A stretch of 64,000 bases of DNA from Pandoraea sputorum (GCF_000814845.2 NZ_CP010431.2:1240001-1304000), one strand, 5' to 3'; counted from the stretch's first letter, positions 34,259 through 44,175 are shown. Notes: generated from the letters alone by a model not told the origin. Made by a program: numbers and translations.

Positions 34259-35005
34259 ATGGACACCACCGAAGCTCATTCGGTCTCCGAGCGCGTACTG
34301 CAAGTCCTCGTGACTGTAGCGCGTCATGGACGCCCGATCGCGGCACGCGAGATCGCCGCGCAAACGAGCCTGCCGCTCTCTACGGTTTACCGCCACCTCG
34401 TTCCGCTCAAGAAGTGGGGGCTGGTACAAGAGCATGCCCATGAGGCGCTCTACGAACCGGGTCCGGTCGGCGTGCAATTGGCGTGGGGTTTCGACCACAA
34501 CTCGCATCTTGTGACTCAGGCACGTGAAGAGATCGACGCTCTCGTGCAGCGCACCGGGGAGACGGTCGGTCTGCTCGTCGCCGCCAACGGTCAGGTCGTC
34601 TGCCTCGACATGCATGAGAGCGAGCAATCGCTGCGTTGCTCGTTCGCGAAAGGCCGCGCGCATCCGCTGGTGCATGGCGCTTCGGCCAAGGCCTTGCTCT
34701 CCTTCCTGCCCCAGACCACCCGCGAGAATCTGATTGGCCGTCAACTGGCCGGCCAGCCGGTCGCGCAGGAGCGTCTGGCCGCGCAGATCGAAGAGATTCG
34801 CAAGCAACGGTATGCCGTGTCGGAGAGCGAAGTGGATTTCGGCGTCTGGGGTGTGTCGGCCCCGGTCTTTGCCGCGAAGGAACGTCTGGAGGGCACCATC
34901 ACGCTGATGGCGCCGGCCGTGCGTGTGGCGCAGCGCCACGAAGAGCTGATCCGCCTCACGGTGGCGGCAGCCGAGCGTATTTCGAATCGATTGCAGTACT
35001 TTTAA
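34259..35005 (+). CDS. IclR-family regulator of the ABC transporter/formimidoylglutamase operon
   Basis: 248 residues. Helix-turn-helix at about residues 10-60 (VSERVLQVLVTVARHGRPIAAREIAAQTSLPLSTVYRHLVPLKKWGLVQ) and IclR effector domain (GETVGLLVAANGQVVCLDMHESEQSLRCSFAKGRAHPLVHGASAKALLSFLP). No Shine-Dalgarno is visible before the ATG; a T-rich stretch precedes it. It lies 39 bp upstream of the solute-binding protein gene in the same direction, so it may be co-transcribed with and control the transporter. Confidence 0.86.
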   Translation: MDTTEAHSVSERVLQVLVTVARHGRPIAAREIAAQTSLPLSTVYRHLVPLKKWGLVQEHAHEALYEPGPVGVQLAWGFDHNSHLVTQAREEIDALVQRTGETVGLLVAANGQVVCLDMHESEQSLRCSFAKGRAHPLVHGASAKALLSFLPQTTRENLIGRQLAGQPVAQERLAAQIEEIRKQRYAVSESEVDFGVWGVSAPVFAAKERLEGTITLMAPAVRVAQRHEELIRLTVAAAERISNRLQYF

Positions 35006-35044
35006 CCGGTTTTTCCGAACCGAGACTACACGAAGGAGTACCAG

Positions 35045-35782
35045 ATGAAATTGCGTCACATCCTGTTCACGATGGCGCTGGCCGTCACCTGCTCGAGCAA
35101 GGTCTTCGCTGCTGACGACGTGCTGCGTGTTGCCACCGACGCCACGTTCCCCCCGTTTGAATACGTGGATAACGGCAAGCGCACCGGCTTCGACGTCGAA
35201 ATGATCGAAGCGCTGGGCAAGGCGATGGGCAAGAAGGTCGAGTGGACCGATATCGACTTCAAGGGGCTGATCCCGGCCGTGCTGTCCAAGCGTGTCGACG
35301 TGGCCGCTTCGGCCATCTACATCACCGACGAACGCCTCAAGGCCGTGAACTTCACGCACCCGTACTACACCGGCGGTCTGGCCATCATGGTCAAGGCTGA
35401 TAACACCAGCATCAAGGAACCTGCCGATCTGAACGGCAAGAAGGTGTCGGTGCAGGTCGGTACGAAGTCGGTGCAGTTCCTGACGGAAAACTACCCGAAG
35501 GTCTCGCGCGTGGAAGTCGAGAAGAACGACCAGATGTTCGAACTCGTGAAGATCGGCCGTGCCGACGCCGCTGTGACGGGCAAGCCGGCGGCGCTGCTGT
35601 ACGCAAAGGCCAACCCGAGCGTCAAGGTGCTCGACAAGACCCTGACCGTCGAGCGTTATGGCTTCGCACTGCGCAAGGAAGACAAGGCGCTGACCGAAGA
35701 AATGAACAAGGCGCTGGAAAAGGTGCGTGCTGACGGCACCTACGCCGCGCTGGTGACGAAGTACTTCGGCAGCTCGAAGTAA
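35045..35782 (+). CDS. Polar amino-acid ABC transporter substrate-binding protein
   Basis: 245 residues; AAGGAG precedes the ATG. Signal peptide about 1-22 (ending KVFAAD). The family 3 binding-protein fold shows VLRVATDATFPPFEYVDNGKRTGFDVEMIEALGKAMGKKVEWTDIDFKGLIPAVLSKRVDVAASAIYITDERLKAVNFTHPYY, close to glutamine/histidine/arginine binders. It is followed by permease and ATPase genes and a formimidoylglutamase, so the ligand may be histidine-derived or glutamate-like; this is inference only. Confidence 0.9.
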   Translation: MKLRHILFTMALAVTCSSKVFAADDVLRVATDATFPPFEYVDNGKRTGFDVEMIEALGKAMGKKVEWTDIDFKGLIPAVLSKRVDVAASAIYITDERLKAVNFTHPYYTGGLAIMVKADNTSIKEPADLNGKKVSVQVGTKSVQFLTENYPKVSRVEVEKNDQMFELVKIGRADAAVTGKPAALLYAKANPSVKVLDKTLTVERYGFALRKEDKALTEEMNKALEKVRADGTYAALVTKYFGSSK

Positions 35783-35820
35783 GTCGCGTCATTCGCATCA
35801 CGTATTACCTAAGCAATACC

Positions 35821-35864
35821 GGGCGGGCTGGCCGTCACTCGTGTTGGCGTGACGTCGCCCGCCC
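35821..35864 (+). other. Intra-operon hairpin between binding-protein and permease genes
   Basis: GGGCGGGC (35821-35828) pairs with GCCCGCCC (35857-35864), and inner GTCAC (35834-35838) with GTGAC (35849-35853). There is no T-run. Such hairpins after binding-protein genes commonly protect the upstream mRNA or lower downstream expression, giving excess binding protein. Confidence 0.7.
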
Positions 35865-35908
35865 AAGTAATAAAGCAATAGCGCAGTAGAGCAACTGACG
35901 GAGTACGC

Positions 35909-36577
35909 ATGGAACTCGATTTTTCGCCGGTGTGGGCAAACTGGACGGACCTGGCGCGTGGCGCGCTGGTGACCGTCGAAGTCACCGCCTGCGCCCTGGC
36001 CCTGGGCTGTGTCCTGGGTTTGCTGGTCGGCATGGGCCGACTCAATCCGGCCAACCGCATTCGCTACGGCATCTGTACCGCTTACGTCACGTTCATTCGT
36101 GGCACGCCGCTGCTGGTGCAGCTCTTCATCCTGTTCTTTGGTCTGCCTCAGTTCAATATTCTGCTGCCGGCGTTTGTGTGCGGCGTGCTGGGTCTGGGCA
36201 TCTACAGCGGAGCTTATGTCTCGGAAATCGTGCGTGGCGCCATCCAGTCGATCGAGCGCGGTCAGATGGAAGCCGCCCGCTCGCTCGGCATGCCTTACGG
36301 TCAGGCCATGCGCTCGGTGATTCTGCCGCAGGCAGTGGTGCGCATGATCCCGCCGCTGGGTAACGAATTCATTGCGCTGATCAAGAACTCCGCCCTTGTG
36401 TCGCTGCTCACAATTCATGACGTGATGCACGAAGGTCAGAAGATCATCAGCGTGTCGTATCGCTCGCTGGAAGTGTATCTGGCGATTGCATTTGTTTATC
36501 TGATTCTGACCGGTGTCACCACGCTGCTGCTGCAGCGCGCCGAGAAGTCCCTGCGTGCCGGAGGTGCCGTGCAATGA
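35909..36577 (+). CDS. Polar amino-acid ABC transporter permease
   Basis: 222 residues; ACGGAG before the ATG. HisM/GlnP-type permease with about five helices: [24 protein letters not shown], then [24 protein letters not shown], and the ATPase-contact loop [45 protein letters not shown]. It pairs with the ATPase encoded next, overlapping it by ATGA. Confidence 0.93.
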   Translation: MELDFSPVWANWTDLARGALVTVEVTACALALGCVLGLLVGMGRLNPANRIRYGICTAYVTFIRGTPLLVQLFILFFGLPQFNILLPAFVCGVLGLGIYSGAYVSEIVRGAIQSIERGQMEAARSLGMPYGQAMRSVILPQAVVRMIPPLGNEFIALIKNSALVSLLTIHDVMHEGQKIISVSYRSLEVYLAIAFVYLILTGVTTLLLQRAEKSLRAGGAVQ

Positions 36578-37356
36578 GCGAAGTGAAGACAACCAACGGC
36601 GCCCCGATCCTGAAGATCGAAGGGCTGGGCAAGGCTTACGGCAGCCATCAGGTGCTCAAGGGCATCGACTTCGAAGTGCAACCGCGTCAGGTCGTCGTGG
36701 TCATCGGCCCGAGCGGTTCGGGCAAGAGCACGTTCCTGCGTTGCTGCAACGGTCTGGAAACGGCCGAGCAAGGCACGATCGAGATCGTCGGCAAGAAGCT
36801 CGTCGATCACGGCAAGATGATGGGCGAGAACGCACTGAATCACCTGCGCACGGAAGTGGGCATGGTGTTCCAGTCGTTCAACCTGTTCCCTCATCTGACG
36901 GTGCTCGATAACGTGACGCTCGCACCGCGCAAGCTGCGCGGCATGAAGAGCGCCGACGCCGAAAAGCTCGCTCGCGAACTGCTCACCAAGGTGGGCCTCT
37001 CCGCGAAGGCGGACGTCTACCCGGGCACACTGTCGGGTGGTCAGAAACAGCGCGTGGCGATTGCTCGCGCGCTCGCTATGCAGCCGCAGGTCATGCTGTT
37101 CGACGAACCGACGTCGGCGCTCGATCCGGAACTGGTCGGCGAAGTGCTGCAAGTCATGAAAGCGCTCGCGAACGACGGGATGACGATGCTCGTCGTCACG
37201 CACGAAATGGGCTTCGCTCGCGAGGTCGCCGACGTGGTCGTCGTGATGGACCAGGGCCGCATCATCGAAGCCGGTTCGCCGGAGCAGATTTTCACTGCGC
37301 CGCGCGAAGCGCGTACGCGTGAATTCCTGCAAGCGGTCATTTCGCGTTCGGCATAA
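36574..37356 (+). CDS. Polar amino-acid ABC transporter ATP-binding protein
   Basis: 260 residues, GlnQ/HisP family. Walker [20 protein letters not shown]-loop [20 protein letters not shown], signature [19 protein letters not shown], Walker [17 protein letters not shown] and H-loop [15 protein letters not shown] are all present. It drives uptake with the preceding binding protein and permease; ATGA overlap with the permease gene. Confidence 0.95.
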   Translation: MSEVKTTNGAPILKIEGLGKAYGSHQVLKGIDFEVQPRQVVVVIGPSGSGKSTFLRCCNGLETAEQGTIEIVGKKLVDHGKMMGENALNHLRTEVGMVFQSFNLFPHLTVLDNVTLAPRKLRGMKSADAEKLARELLTKVGLSAKADVYPGTLSGGQKQRVAIARALAMQPQVMLFDEPTSALDPELVGEVLQVMKALANDGMTMLVVTHEMGFAREVADVVVVMDQGRIIEAGSPEQIFTAPREARTREFLQAVISRSA

Positions 37357-37437
37357 CGGCCTGGCTGCGCCGGTGCAAGTCGGCGCAACACGCAAAGTAA
37401 AACGGTAACGAGCAGGTAAGGCAAGGCAGGAAAACGT

Positions 37438-38394
37438 ATGACAATCGATCGAGCGGTCTGGCAAGGCCGTGTGGATACCGGCGAAACAGGCCACACGCTG
37501 CGTCTGCATCAGGTGCTGCGCGACTACGATGCTTGCGAAGCATCGGAAGTGGCGGGCGGCGCGGTGGTGCTGGGCTTTTGCAGTGACGAAGGCGTGCGCC
37601 GTAATCATGGACGTCAGGGCGCGGTGGCCGGACCCGACATGCTGCGCCGGGCATTGGCGAGTCTGCCCGTGCAGGGCACGCCGTCCGTGTTCGACGGTGG
37701 CAACGTCGTGTGTGCCGACGAACGGCTCGAAGCTGCGCAGGCGGCGCTGGGCCATCGCGTCGCCGAAGTCTTGGCGGCAGGGGCGCGTCCGGTGGTGCTG
37801 GGCGGCGGCCACGAGATCGCGTACGGCACGTTCCTTGGCGTGGCGGAACACTACGGTGACCGTCTGCGCGACGAGCCGATTCTGATTCTCAATTTTGACG
37901 CCCACTTCGATCTGCGCGCACAGCCCACGGCCAGCTCCGGCACGCCGTTCTGGCAGATCTCGCAGTTGCTGGCGGGGCGTCAGGCACCGTTCCACTACGC
38001 GTGTCTCGGTGTAAGCCGTTACAGCAACACCGACGCGCTGTTCGAGCGCGCTACCGCGCTGAACGTCGACTACTGGCTCGACTCGACGATGCTCGCGCAC
38101 CGTCTGCCGGAAATGTGCGACCAGTTGGAGAAGAAGCTGGCGAAGGTGAGCCACGTCTATCTGACCATCGACATGGACGTGCTGCCCGGCGAGAAGGCCC
38201 CGGGCGTGTCGGCACCGGCAGCGCACGGCGTGGCGTTCGAAGTGGTGGAAGCGCTCATCGGCGTGGTGCGTCGTTCGGGCAAGCTGCGCGTGGCGGATAT
38301 CGCAGAGTACAACCCGACATACGACCGCGACGGCCTCACGGCACGTGTCGGTGCACGTCTGCTGCATCCGCTGATCACCCAGTTGCCGGGCTGA
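37438..38394 (+). CDS. hutG: Formimidoylglutamase (arginase/agmatinase family)
   Basis: 318 residues. Ureohydrolase metal-binding motifs are intact: GGGHEIAYG, LNFDAHFDLRAQ and TIDMDVLPG. The N-terminal GFCSDEGVRRNHGRQGAVAGPDMLRRAL is characteristic of HutG, which hydrolyses N-formimidoyl-L-glutamate to glutamate and formamide in histidine breakdown. Here it sits 81 bp behind an amino-acid ABC transporter and not with hutU, hutH or hutI. A related ureohydrolase acting on another substrate cannot be excluded. AGG lies before the ATG. Confidence 0.86.
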   Translation: MTIDRAVWQGRVDTGETGHTLRLHQVLRDYDACEASEVAGGAVVLGFCSDEGVRRNHGRQGAVAGPDMLRRALASLPVQGTPSVFDGGNVVCADERLEAAQAALGHRVAEVLAAGARPVVLGGGHEIAYGTFLGVAEHYGDRLRDEPILILNFDAHFDLRAQPTASSGTPFWQISQLLAGRQAPFHYACLGVSRYSNTDALFERATALNVDYWLDSTMLAHRLPEMCDQLEKKLAKVSHVYLTIDMDVLPGEKAPGVSAPAAHGVAFEVVEALIGVVRRSGKLRVADIAEYNPTYDRDGLTARVGARLLHPLITQLPG

Positions 38395-38543
38395 GCGGCT
38401 GGGTTCAACGTGCGGTTGAACGCGCGGGGCTAAGCGAGCCTGGCACGCGAACGAATGAACGGCGTAGGTGCGGCGCTTCATGTACCCTCTGCGCCGCGCA
38501 ATGCCTAAGGTTATTTGCGCCGTTCGCGGGACTTCTGCGCGAC

Positions 38544-38583
38544 AATAGGGCGGGCGATCGAACTCTCGATCGCCCGCCCTATT
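38544..38583. terminator. Perfect 18-bp hairpin after hutG
   Basis: AATAGGGCGGGCGATCGA (38544-38561) pairs completely with 38566-38583 around the loop ACTC; TTTG follows. It separates hutG from msrA. Confidence 0.88.
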
Positions 38584-38652
38584 TGTTTGGTGCACTGCGG
38601 CATGCCGATCCGTCGCACGTGCGCACAATCGCAGTCGACAAGCGAGGTCAAG

Positions 38653-39225
38653 ATGACAGAGCAGACGAACTCCCCGAGCGATACCCGTACCGAAGTCGCC
38701 ACGCTGGCCGGTGGCTGTTTCTGGTGTCTTGAAGCCTGCTATCAACAACTGGACGGCGTGAAGTCGGTCGTCTCGGGTTATGAAGGCGGCCATGTCGACA
38801 ATCCCTCGTATGAGCAGGTCTGCGAGGGCGACACGGGCCACGCTGAAGTGGTCCAGGTGACCTACGACCCGGACGTCGTCACGTATGAAGAAATCCTGAT
38901 CGTCTTCTTCCAGATCCACGATCCGACCACGCTCAACCGTCAGGGCAACGATGTCGGCACGCAATATCGCTCGGCGATCTTCTATCACAACGACGCCCAG
39001 AAGACGGCGGCCGAACATCTCATTGCGGAGCTGATGGCGGAGATGACGTATCAGCATCCCATCGTCACGCAGGTCGTCGCGACGCAGACGTTCTGGCCTG
39101 CCGAGGCGTACCACCAAAACTACTTCCGCCAGCATCCCGACCAGGGCTACTGCGCTTATGTCGTTGCGCCGAAACTCAAGAAATTTCGCGAGAAGTTCGC
39201 CCGTCGGTTGAAGTCGGCGGCATAA
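38653..39225 (+). CDS. msrA: Peptide-methionine (S)-S-oxide reductase MsrA
   Basis: 190 residues from ATG at 38653 (GCGAGG upstream); a longer frame runs back through the hairpin and is rejected. The active site is GGCFWCLEACYQQLDGV with catalytic Cys about 22, followed by GYEGGHVDNPSYEQVCEGDTGHAEVVQVTYDP and YRSAIFYHNDAQ. It repairs methionine-S-sulfoxide in proteins using thioredoxin. Monocistronic. Confidence 0.96.
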   Translation: MTEQTNSPSDTRTEVATLAGGCFWCLEACYQQLDGVKSVVSGYEGGHVDNPSYEQVCEGDTGHAEVVQVTYDPDVVTYEEILIVFFQIHDPTTLNRQGNDVGTQYRSAIFYHNDAQKTAAEHLIAELMAEMTYQHPIVTQVVATQTFWPAEAYHQNYFRQHPDQGYCAYVVAPKLKKFREKFARRLKSAA

Positions 39226-39248
39226 GTCACGGCGCAACGCGAAGGCGC

Positions 39249-40301
39249 TCACAGGAGCGTGCAGTTGTAGAGCGGGTCGTACTCACGCGATAGCGGATAA
39301 GGTGGGGACGGTGGATGTGGTGGCGAACCACCGTCCGCTGCCTTTCGGCGCGCACGCTGCGTGTCCGGCTCCGCCGAAACCGGAATCCTTCCCCACGCGT
39401 TGCTGCTAAGGCTTCGTATCGGCGGTGCGTCGGCGCGCTGCCGACACCGTTCGAGATGCCCGATGAAGGCGGCGATACGGCGTTGCTCGTGCCTCGCAAT
39501 TCGCAGATGTCGATCGAATGGCACATCAGGCCTGGCCACGGTGGCGGCGATTGCTGCTGCCTCGGAATTGAGGCGGGCCATGCGTGGTACCGATGACGGG
39601 AAGGCAGTGTGGCTCATGGCTTCATGCGCCTGAAGGGCTTCGTGCGCTTCAAACGAGTTCACCCCCGCAGCACCGTAATGGAAGTCGAGAATGCGTTTGT
39701 GGTCGCGCAGGACTTCAGCCGCGTGTGGGCTGTCGCTGTCGAGGTAAGCGAGTTCGCGCGCGCCAGCCTCGTGTAGCGCGCCGTCTCCCGGTGCATCGAC
39801 GTCGGCAAGATCGGGTAGCTCGCTCCGACCGATGGCCACGATCCGTGCGCCCACGTCGTATCGCAGCGCCTCCAATGTTCCCGGCAGATATTGCGGCTCG
39901 TCACGGAGCAGCGAAGGCAGTCCCAGCGATTTCAACCTCGCTTCGAGTAACGCCGTGCCGCCCTCCGGATGCAACGCCAGCGCGGTCGCGACCGAATGCC
40001 TAAGCTCAGCATTGCGCGTATAGCGTCGCGACGGGCACCCTTCTTTGGGCGTGACCAACGCAGCGAGCACGTTGTGCATGTAGTCGTTCAAATGCACGGC
40101 TCGACACGGCGTTTCCGTAGGGACCGCCTGACTCTTCTTCGCCAGCGACGCCGTGCGCACAGCGTGGCCTTCAGGCAGACGATTTCTGATGCTGGTGAAC
40201 TGCGTCGCCGGACGCGCGTTGTCGGGGGCTTCGCCCGTTTTGACTTGCCAGTTCGACAATTGCGGCCAGTAACCTGGAAGCGGCTGTGACGGTACGGGCA
40301 T
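39249..40301 (-). CDS. Hypothetical protein, 350 residues, unrecognised
   Basis: ATG at 40301 follows GAGAGGACCTT; the frame could start at 40406 but without support. No signal peptide or membrane segment is visible. The protein is rich in Arg, Ala, His and Pro, with mostly helical middle parts (NAELRHSVATALALHPEGGTALLEARLKSLGLPSLL, HEALQAHEAMSHTAFPSSVPRMARLNSEAAAIAATVARPDVPFD) and a Pro/Ser-rich tail ending near a single Cys. I recognise no domain. It lies downstream of another unrecognised gene on the same strand and converges on msrA with a 23-bp gap. A secreted effector or accessory function is possible but unproven. Confidence 0.6.
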   Translation of the reverse strand: MPVPSQPLPGYWPQLSNWQVKTGEAPDNARPATQFTSIRNRLPEGHAVRTASLAKKSQAVPTETPCRAVHLNDYMHNVLAALVTPKEGCPSRRYTRNAELRHSVATALALHPEGGTALLEARLKSLGLPSLLRDEPQYLPGTLEALRYDVGARIVAIGRSELPDLADVDAPGDGALHEAGARELAYLDSDSPHAAEVLRDHKRILDFHYGAAGVNSFEAHEALQAHEAMSHTAFPSSVPRMARLNSEAAAIAATVARPDVPFDRHLRIARHEQRRIAAFIGHLERCRQRADAPPIRSLSSNAWGRIPVSAEPDTQRARRKAADGGSPPHPPSPPYPLSREYDPLYNCTLL

Positions 40302-40409
40302 AAGGTCCTCTCTCAAAGTCTGTCGTTGCTGTTCTCTCGCAGTTGCCCCGGCGAGGGGGAGTGCGAAACCCCACGGTCCGCCGCATCCGTGCGCGGACAC
40401 CGACACGGT

Positions 40410-40760
40410 CTACCCGACGACGCTTGCCGTGCCACCCGTCACCGAAGCGAACAGGATCAGGCACGGTTCACCCACGTCTGCCGCATGTCCATAGGCGGCG
40501 TCGAAGTGATCGAAGTAGAACGCTTCTGCCGCGCTTGGCACTTGCTGCGTGACGATGGCGAATTGGTGGTGATCGAAACGAATGTCGAGATACGTGAGGC
40601 TCGTGTAAAGCCAGACGACATACCCGGCATACGGCAATGTCTCGGGAAGTTCCGGGCATGTGGCCATTGTCTGAGCCGCGTTCCGCGCATCAGCCAATGC
40701 CTCGCCGCCTTGTGCGTTCAGCCAGCGTCGGTAGTCTTCGCGCGCAGGGCGATGTTTCAT
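40410..40760 (-). CDS. Hypothetical protein, 116 residues, unrecognised
   Basis: ATG at 40760 with GGAGAT 9 nt upstream. The sequence is a soluble, aromatic-rich small protein (YAGYVVWLYTSLTYLDIRFDHHQFAIVTQQ, AEAFYFDHFDAAYGHAADVGEPCLILFASVTGG). I recognise no domain. It is 108 bp upstream of the 350-residue hypothetical gene on the same strand, and the two may form an operon. Size and order would fit a chaperone or immunity partner, but nothing in the sequence proves it. Confidence 0.55.
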   Translation of the reverse strand: MKHRPAREDYRRWLNAQGGEALADARNAAQTMATCPELPETLPYAGYVVWLYTSLTYLDIRFDHHQFAIVTQQVPSAAEAFYFDHFDAAYGHAADVGEPCLILFASVTGGTASVVG

Positions 40761-41206
40761 GGGCGTATCTCCAGGGAAGTGACGACGACGCTTTCCGAAG
40801 CGTCGAGCGATGGTGTGGCCGTTGTTAAAGCGCGGTTTTGGCGAATGCGCCGGGAATTGACGCATTTGCTGCGATGCACGCTCGGCCAGGACACATCGAT
40901 GATGCCCGCCACCCGGTGGCGTGGGGTTGTGGAGCGTCCGAAAGGGGTATCGGACAACACCCCGACTTGAGGGGGCGGGCGGCAAGGCGAGACGTGAAAC
41001 GGATGTTTGTTGAATTTTTTATCGATATTCGTTGAATTTTCTCTGGTGGCGACTTCGCAACACGGCAAGAGGAGGGGGATCGGCGCAGAACGAGGCATAC
41101 CGAGGGCTTTCGGCCGGAAATGCGCGCAGCGCATAACCGTTCATATATTCATTATTTTTCGCATAAAATGGCGGCTCCCCTCCATGAAGTCTTCAGGTAG
41201 TTTGCC
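40761..41206. other. Intergenic region upstream of the DHA2 transporter
   Basis: 446 bp between divergent genes. Two copies of GTTGAATTTT occur near 41010 and 41031 around ATCGATAT. An A/T-rich patch at about 41130-41170 (TATTCATTATTTTT, then CATAAAAT) is a likely promoter of the rightward transporter gene. No gene is supported. Confidence 0.5.
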
Positions 41207-42781
41207 GTGCGCCCCCTGCCTTTCCGCGATGCATTGATGGCCATGATCGGCATCGCGCTCGTCAACATGCTGGTCGCCCTCGACCAGACCGTCGTAAGTA
41301 CAGCACTTCCCTCCATCGTCGCCGAGCTCAAGGGTTTCGAGTACTACGCCTGGATTGCGAGCATTTACTTGCTGGCTTCCGTCGTGACCGTGCCGGTATT
41401 TGGGCGGCTTGGCGATTACTTCGGTCGACGCAAGTTCGTCATCGCGTCGGTGCTGACGTTTACGTTCGCCTCGCTGCTGTGCGGCCTCGCCCCCAACATG
41501 CCGTTTCTCGTGTTCGCGCGCGGCCTGCAAGGCATTGGCGGCGGGATGATGGTCGGCACGGCGTTCGCGTCCGTCCCGGACCTCTTTCCGGACGCCCGTT
41601 CGCGCGTGCGCTGGCAGGTGGTGATCACCACGGCTTACGGTATCGGTACGGCGGCTGGCCCGTCGCTGGGCGGTCTGCTCTCCGAGCATTTCGGCTGGCG
41701 GTCCACCTTCTTCGTTAACCTGCCGGTCGGACTGGCGGCGCTCTACTTCGTATGGCGTTATCTGCCGAAATTTCCCCCGGCCCATAAGGGTGACGTTCGC
41801 GTCGACTGGCGTGGCGCGCTCTGGATCGCTGTAGTGCTGGGTGGTTTTCAGGTGTTTATCGAGAGCGTGCCCGAGCACGGCGCGTCTCTGGTCAACCTCG
41901 CGTTGATCGCGGCTGTTGCCATCGGTTTTTGGGCGTTGCTGCGCACCGAACGGCGCGCGACGCATCCGATCGTGCCGCTCGACATGTTCCGGCACCCGCA
42001 ACTCGTGGTGCTGTTCACGCTCTCCGTGCTGATCGGCTTTGTGATGTATTCGCTGATCTTCTTCGCGCCGCTGCTGTTGCAGGGCGGCTTCGGCCTCAGC
42101 CCGCAGGCCGCCGGGCTGATCGCGACGCCGATTGCGGCGTGCATCGCACTGGGCAGCTTTATCAACACACCAGTGGTCGTGCGTCTCGCGCGCCCGACGA
42201 ACATGCTGGTCATCGGCTTTTGCCTGCTGGCGGTCGCTGCGGCGGGCGTGGGGCTGGCGCACAACACCACGCCGCACGGCTTGCTCGCGTTGGCGATGGC
42301 CTGCGCGGGCATCGGTATCGGCTTCATCCTGAATAACATGAACGTGTTCGGGCAGGAGATCGCCGGGCGTGAGCGCTTCGGTATCACGACCGCGCTGCTG
42401 CAATCGACACGCATGGTCGGCGGCATGCTGGGCACGACCATCGTCGGTACGCTGGTCAATCACTGGTACGCGCGCGGTGTGGCGGGGGCTGTGACGAGCT
42501 ACGACGGCACGCCCGCAGCCCACGCTGTAGCGCGCGCCCTCGATCCGCGCATCCTGATCGATCCGGCGTTGCGCGCCGACTTGCTGACGGACCTTCGTGC
42601 CATGGGCATCGACGGCCTGCCGCTGGTCGAAACGGCACGGCAGACGCTGGTGAGCGCTGTGCACGCCGGTGTGCTGCTCACGGGCGTGGCCGCTATCGTG
42701 GCGGCCTTACTGGTGCGCCGCATTCGTCAGATCCAGTTCCCCAAGCGGGTCGACCGTACGGTCGTCGTTGCCCCGGAATAG
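41207..42781 (+). CDS. DHA2-family MFS drug transporter (EmrB/QacA type)
   Basis: 524 residues from GTG at 41207 (CAGG about 10 nt upstream). Fourteen hydrophobic helices are predicted. MFS motifs: VNMLVALDQTVVSTALPSIVAEL in TM1, GRLGDYFGRRKFV in loop 2-3, and the antiporter motif C-like GIGTAAGPSLGGLLSEHFGWRSTFFVNLPVG. It exports drugs or metabolites by proton antiport. It stands alone, without an EmrA partner, unlike the second DHA2 gene at 54808-56394. Substrate unknown. Confidence 0.9.
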   Translation: MRPLPFRDALMAMIGIALVNMLVALDQTVVSTALPSIVAELKGFEYYAWIASIYLLASVVTVPVFGRLGDYFGRRKFVIASVLTFTFASLLCGLAPNMPFLVFARGLQGIGGGMMVGTAFASVPDLFPDARSRVRWQVVITTAYGIGTAAGPSLGGLLSEHFGWRSTFFVNLPVGLAALYFVWRYLPKFPPAHKGDVRVDWRGALWIAVVLGGFQVFIESVPEHGASLVNLALIAAVAIGFWALLRTERRATHPIVPLDMFRHPQLVVLFTLSVLIGFVMYSLIFFAPLLLQGGFGLSPQAAGLIATPIAACIALGSFINTPVVVRLARPTNMLVIGFCLLAVAAAGVGLAHNTTPHGLLALAMACAGIGIGFILNNMNVFGQEIAGRERFGITTALLQSTRMVGGMLGTTIVGTLVNHWYARGVAGAVTSYDGTPAAHAVARALDPRILIDPALRADLLTDLRAMGIDGLPLVETARQTLVSAVHAGVLLTGVAAIVAALLVRRIRQIQFPKRVDRTVVVAPE

Positions 42782-42981
42782 CCCTGGAATAGCTCCGGAA
42801 TCGTCCGAATATCGTTCGGCGCTGTCCGACCGGACGTTGCCGAACGGCGCAAAATGGCCGGAAATCAGGGGGCAGGCTGGGCAATACGGTCTCAAACTGC
42901 CGGGCCCGGCCCGACCTCGTTTACAATGCGCGGTGTTTGCCGGGTGAGCCGGCATCACCGAATTTTGTGAACGAGGTTTCC

Positions 42982-44175
42982 ATGATCATCAAGCCACGCG
43001 TGCGCGGCTTCATCTGCGTCACCACCCATCCCGTCGGCTGCGAAGCCAACGTCAAGCAACAGATCGAGTATGTGAAGGCGCAAGGACCGATCGCGAACGG
43101 CCCGAAGAAGGTGCTCGTGATCGGCGCGTCGACCGGCTACGGTCTGGCCGCACGGATTACCGCCGCCTTCGGCAGTAACGCCGACACGCTGGGCGTGTTC
43201 TTCGAGCGCGCGGGCAGCGAGACCAAGCCGGCCACGCCGGGCTGGTACAACACTGCGGCCTTCGACAAGTTCGCCACCGAACAGGGCCTCTACGCGAAGA
43301 GCATCAACGGCGACGCCTTTTCCAAGGAAATCAAGGCCAAGACCATCGAGACGATCAAGAACGATCTCGGTCAGGTCGATCTGGTCGTGTATAGCCTGGC
43401 TGCGCCGCGCCGTACGCATCCGGAAACGGGGCAGGTGTTCAACTCGGTGCTCAAGCCTGTGGGCAAGTCGGTGACGCTGCGCGGCATCGACACGGACAAG
43501 GAAGTTGTGAAGGAGTCCGTGTTCGAACCGGCCTCGCAGGAAGAGATCGAGAACACGGTCGCCGTCATGGGCGGTGAAGACTGGCAGATGTGGATGGACG
43601 CGCTGGCTGACGCCGGTGTGCTCGCCCCGGGCGCCAAGACGACCGCATTCACGTATCTCGGCGAGAAGATCACGCACGACATCTACTGGAACGGCTCCAT
43701 TGGCGCGGCCAAGAAGGATCTGGACGAGAAGGTGCTGGGCATTCGTGCGAAGCTTGCTCCGAGCGGCGGCGATGCGCGCGTTGCCGTGCTCAAGGCGCTC
43801 GTCACGCAGGCCAGTTCGGCGATCCCGATGATGCCGCTGTATCTGTCGCTGCTGTTCAAGGTCATGAAGGCCAAGGGCACCCACGAAGGTTGCATCGAAC
43901 AGATCTACGGTCTGTACAAGGACAGCCTGTACAACGCTTCGCCGCTGCTCGACGAAGAGGGCCGCGTGCGCACCGACCAGAAGGAACTGTCGCCGGAAGT
44001 GCAGGGCGAAGTCTCGGCGCTGTGGGATAAGGTGACGAACGAGAACCTGTACGAGCTGACGGACTTCGCGGGTTACAAGCACGAGTTCCTGCGTCTGTTC
44101 GGCTTCGAGATCGAGGGCGTGGACTACGACGCCGACGTGAATCCGGACGTCGCGATTGCGCACCTCGTCGCGTAA
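42982..44175 (+). CDS. fabV: FabV-type enoyl-ACP/trans-2-enoyl-CoA reductase
   Basis: 397 residues from ATG at 42982 (ACGAGG upstream). Family landmarks: [24 protein letters not shown], the NAD(H)-binding [31 protein letters not shown], and the FabV active-site spacing Tyr-x8-Lys in [10 protein letters not shown] (about residues 235-244). It reduces the enoyl double bond in the last step of fatty-acid elongation. FabV enzymes tolerate triclosan, so the gene could contribute to intrinsic resistance. Preceded by a 200-bp gap with several GGAAT repeats. Confidence 0.96.
   Translation: MIIKPRVRGFICVTTHPVGCEANVKQQIEYVKAQGPIANGPKKVLVIGASTGYGLAARITAAFGSNADTLGVFFERAGSETKPATPGWYNTAAFDKFATEQGLYAKSINGDAFSKEIKAKTIETIKNDLGQVDLVVYSLAAPRRTHPETGQVFNSVLKPVGKSVTLRGIDTDKEVVKESVFEPASQEEIENTVAVMGGEDWQMWMDALADAGVLAPGAKTTAFTYLGEKITHDIYWNGSIGAAKKDLDEKVLGIRAKLAPSGGDARVAVLKALVTQASSAIPMMPLYLSLLFKVMKAKGTHEGCIEQIYGLYKDSLYNASPLLDEEGRVRTDQKELSPEVQGEVSALWDKVTNENLYELTDFAGYKHEFLRLFGFEIEGVDYDADVNPDVAIAHLVA

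Noticed and set aside
36496..39252. Very long open frame (918 codons) on the minus strand opposite the ABC transporter, hutG and msrA
   Set aside because: The plus-strand genes have complete motifs and ribosome sites; the antisense frame is an Arg/His-rich shadow produced by high G+C third positions.
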